Below are positions 62,099-64,000 of a stretch of 64,000 nucleotides of DNA, piece after piece. Source of the DNA: Desulfosporosinus metallidurans. Lineage in GTDB: Bacteria > Bacillota > Desulfitobacteriia > Desulfitobacteriales > Desulfitobacteriaceae. Within the stretch, counting starts at the first letter, position 1. Each line of letters opens with the position of its first letter. The stretch spans positions 186,001 through 250,000 of the forward strand of contig NZ_MLBF01000003.1 of NCBI RefSeq assembly GCF_001936615.1, written 5' to 3'. The notes below the pieces were generated by a model. That model was not told the origin of the DNA. It did not search any database and worked only from the letters and a program-made list of their open reading frames with translations. A program made the translations under genes and the position numbers.

Positions 62099-63129
62099 TT
62101 AGTTGGCTGACAATAGGTTAGCAATACTCTTACCTTTTCTCAAGGAATGATCATAAACCCCTGCTGTAGTCGCTGGTACTTGACCTAATGTACCTGATAC
62201 AGCCGTTAGAGGTATTCCATTGTCAAGCAAAATTGAACCCATACCATGGCGTAAATCGTGAATACGAATATGGTGTAGTCCTGCTTTTTTCAAGACAGCT
62301 TCTTTTGTCTTCCAAATAGCAGTATATTTTTAGTTGGTTTGCCACCTTCACCTTGAAAGACAAAATCATTTGGCGACCACTTACCTACTGATTTCTTTTT
62401 TTGGAGTCTAAATTCCTGCATAGTCTCTTCATCTAATTCAAGTTCTCGAAGACTATTTACAGTTTTCGTTTCTTTACTTACTCGATCCTTTATGTCGGCA
62501 GATTGAGTAATTTTAATTTTATTCTGTTCAAAATCAACATTACCCCAGGTTAAACCAAGTACTTCGCTTATGCGCGTTCCTGTTAGAGCCAAAACTCTCA
62601 TAGTCAAGAAATAGCCCTAGCTCATTGAGTTTAAGTACATCACGTTTTTTGCGTTCAAGCTTTGGAGGTTTAACACGTCTTTTTAAACCAAATTGAAAAC
62701 CGAACCCCAATTTATAGCTGTTCGTAAAGTAGTGTAAAAATCTTTAATTGTCCTGATAGCAAGTTTTTCATTTTCTAATAACTGAAGCCTTTCCATCAAT
62801 TGAAAGTTGGTTAACGTCTAAAGTTGCAAATCTCCTATGAATGGTCTCAACCTTTTGGTCTGATATTCGTAGGATTCATAGGTACGAATGTCGATCGTAC
62901 TCTTAACAGAATTTAACCATTTATCAAATAAGTCTATAATTGTAAAGGTGATGGATTTCGAGGATCCCACCTTGCGTTTAAGTTCTTTTTCTATATCATT
63001 TGCATAAGCCTTGGCTTGGGGTTTCGTTCCATAAAACGTCTCATAGTGGGTTTGCTTTACCCCACCCTCCTTTCTAAGTAAATCCCAATTTGCCATACAT
63101 TTACTTCCGCGATTTCTTATTTGTGCCAT
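62099..63129 (-). pseudogene. tyrosine recombinase (integrase), broken by a stop and frameshifts
   Basis: The pieces read in order. The N-terminal arm-binding part starts MAQIRNRGSK at 63129 and ends GDLQL with an in-frame TAG at 62818-62820. The same frame continues ERLQLLENEKLAIRTIKDFY, then shifts near 62710 (RRVKPPKLERKKRD) and again near 62615. The catalytic part has the first Arg in LTGTRISEVLGLTW, then a shift near 62300, then HDLRHG and the nucleophile in GVYDHS. The active-site residues survive but at least one stop and three frame breaks make it inactive. Confidence 0.85.
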
Positions 63130-63487
63130 TCGGTTTACGCCCCCTTTTAGGGGGTTGGACAGGTATATTATACGATAAAGTATTACCGAATGCACCATTA
63201 ATAAATTCATCTAGGGCATTCGAGGGAATCTGTAATGTCCCCGCTTGTCAAGACACGATTTTGGAAATTTAAGATAAACCTTCTTTCTTCACAATCGTTG
63301 TATTATATTCCCTTTTTGGTGAGAGCCTTCACTTCCTTTCCTTTGGGGGTCGACTTGACATGGGACCCTACGTCGGATGCTTCGATGTGGCGAGGGAAGA
63401 GGCTCATATGAGGTATTCCTTTTGGGTAAGCCCCATCCCTTGATTTAGGGTAGCATCCGCCACCCCCATGTTTATCCTGAATTCGGG
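63130..63487. other. gap in the mobile-element remnant
   Basis: A 358-base stretch between the integrase remnant and the XRE remnant, divergently oriented. It probably held the control region of both. A TATAAT box toward the integrase (near 63162-63167) is the only motif seen. Minus-strand frames show short protein-like patches (KSTPKGKEVKAL), perhaps debris of another element gene. Confidence 0.4.
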
Positions 63488-63833
63488 ATAAACACCGATT
63501 ATAAAGCTATAGGACAAAGGATAAAAATCGCAAGGATCAAAAAAGATATCACTCAGGATCAGGTTGCGGAGATAACCGGCCTCTCCAACCCTCACGTCAG
63601 CAATGTGGAAACCGGCAGTACGAAGCCCAGCCTGCCCACCATCATTAAGATCGCCAATGCCTTGTCTGTTTCCGTGGATGAGCTTTTATGTGACAACATT
63701 AATTCACTCCAAAGCAGTCTTTGACAAAGAGCTGTCAGAGCTGCTGGAGGACTGCAGCGATAAGGAAACCCATGCCATTGTGGAAATTGCAAAGACAACA
63801 AAAGCCGTGTTCAGAAAAACACTGGAGCTGTAA
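63488..63833 (+). pseudogene. XRE-family regulator with lost start and a frameshift
   Basis: The frame reads NTDYKAIGQRIKIARIKKD then QVAEITGLSNPHVSNVETG and LLCDNI, a typical helix-turn-helix of the XRE family. The first codon is ATA (63488-63490) where ATG would be expected. After CDNI an apparent extra base (ATTAATTCAC) shifts the frame; the other frame continues HSKAVFDKELSELLEDCSDK to TAA at 63833. Both lesions suggest a decayed gene of a mobile element. Confidence 0.7.
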
Positions 63834-63846
63834 AACTGTGGGGATG

Positions 63847-63876
63847 TCTCAAAATGATTGCTGAATCATTTAAGAG
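63847..63876 (+). terminator. hairpin after the XRE remnant
   Basis: AAATGATT and AATCATTT pair around GCTG, extended by CTC/GAG, about 20 bases after the XRE stop. T-run is weak (AATTTTA follows 20 bases later). A GGAGGA near 63980 suggests another gene starts beyond the window. Confidence 0.4.
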
Positions 63877-64000
63877 GCAGCCCAATTTTATGCATTTACG
63901 TCTGCACCGCCGCATGCTATCCGAAAGCCAACATAGGCAAGCACACCTTGTCATGCTTGGGAGAGTTTATAAAACGCAGGAGGACAATAGACATTACAAC

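Overview
This window reads as one large flagellar motility and chemotaxis locus from a Gram-positive, spore-former-type Firmicute. The gene content is that of the Peptococcaceae/Desulfitobacteriaceae (Desulfosporosinus or Desulfitobacterium-like); the genus is an inference, not shown. Reasons: no P- or L-ring genes (flgA, flgH, flgI), FliY in place of FliN, the CheC/CheD/CheB adaptation set, FliW-CsrA control, a DUF6470/YviE-type gene, purine-rich Shine-Dalgarno sites (often GGGGGG) and frequent GTG and TTG starts.

Layout. Bases 1-950 hold flanking genes: a DUF362 protein cut by the window edge, a small membrane protein and a 36-residue zinc ribbon. From 37.3 kb down to 1.05 kb, on the minus strand, runs the main fla/che block: hag, flaG, fliD, fliS and a fliT/flgN-like gene, ending at a terminator; then cheA-cheW-cheB-flgC-fliE-fliF-fliG-fliH-fliI-fliJ-flbD-fliL-fliM-fliY-cheY-fliO-fliP-fliQ-fliR-flhB-flhA-flhF-flhG-pilZ-cheC-cheD-(unknown membrane protein)-sigD-fliK-flgD-flgE-flgG-flgB-flgF-cheW-lytic transglycosylase-secreted Ig-like protein. 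Upstream of hag (48.1-37.5 kb, same strand) is a flagellin-glycosylation operon: a radical SAM/SPASM enzyme, a small gene with an in-frame TGA, an unknown protein, the Maf glycosyltransferase and seven enzymes forming a legionaminic-acid-type route to a CMP-nonulosonic acid. Upstream of that is flgM-flgN-flgK-flgL-DUF6470-fliW-csrA (53.1-48.6 kb). Divergent on the plus strand is motA-motB, followed by a Tat-exported M28 peptidase (minus), yaaR and cheR (plus). The last 6.5 kb carry a small conserved-looking protein, a membrane diguanylate cyclase, RNase P RNA, nif3-trmK, and a decayed mobile-element remnant (broken tyrosine integrase and broken XRE regulator).

How it works together. SigD and FlgM should time late genes; matching sigma-28-type promoters are visible before flgM and motA. 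FliW and CsrA should control flagellin translation, and the hag leader carries a near-consensus CsrA hairpin plus a second GGA site over the Shine-Dalgarno. FlhF/FlhG set flagellar number and place. CheA/W/Y/B/C/D/R with FliY form the Bacillus-type adaptation and switching system. PilZ and the diguanylate cyclase point to c-di-GMP braking. Maf and the nonulosonate enzymes should decorate flagellin Ser/Thr residues.

Most interesting items: the CsrA-site leader of hag; the radical SAM enzyme with a small gene interrupted by TGA at the head of the glycosylation operon; a perfect intrinsic terminator lying inside the annotated fliT-like reading frame next to an A8 tract; and a ~165-bp inverted-repeat element exactly between flhB and flhA.
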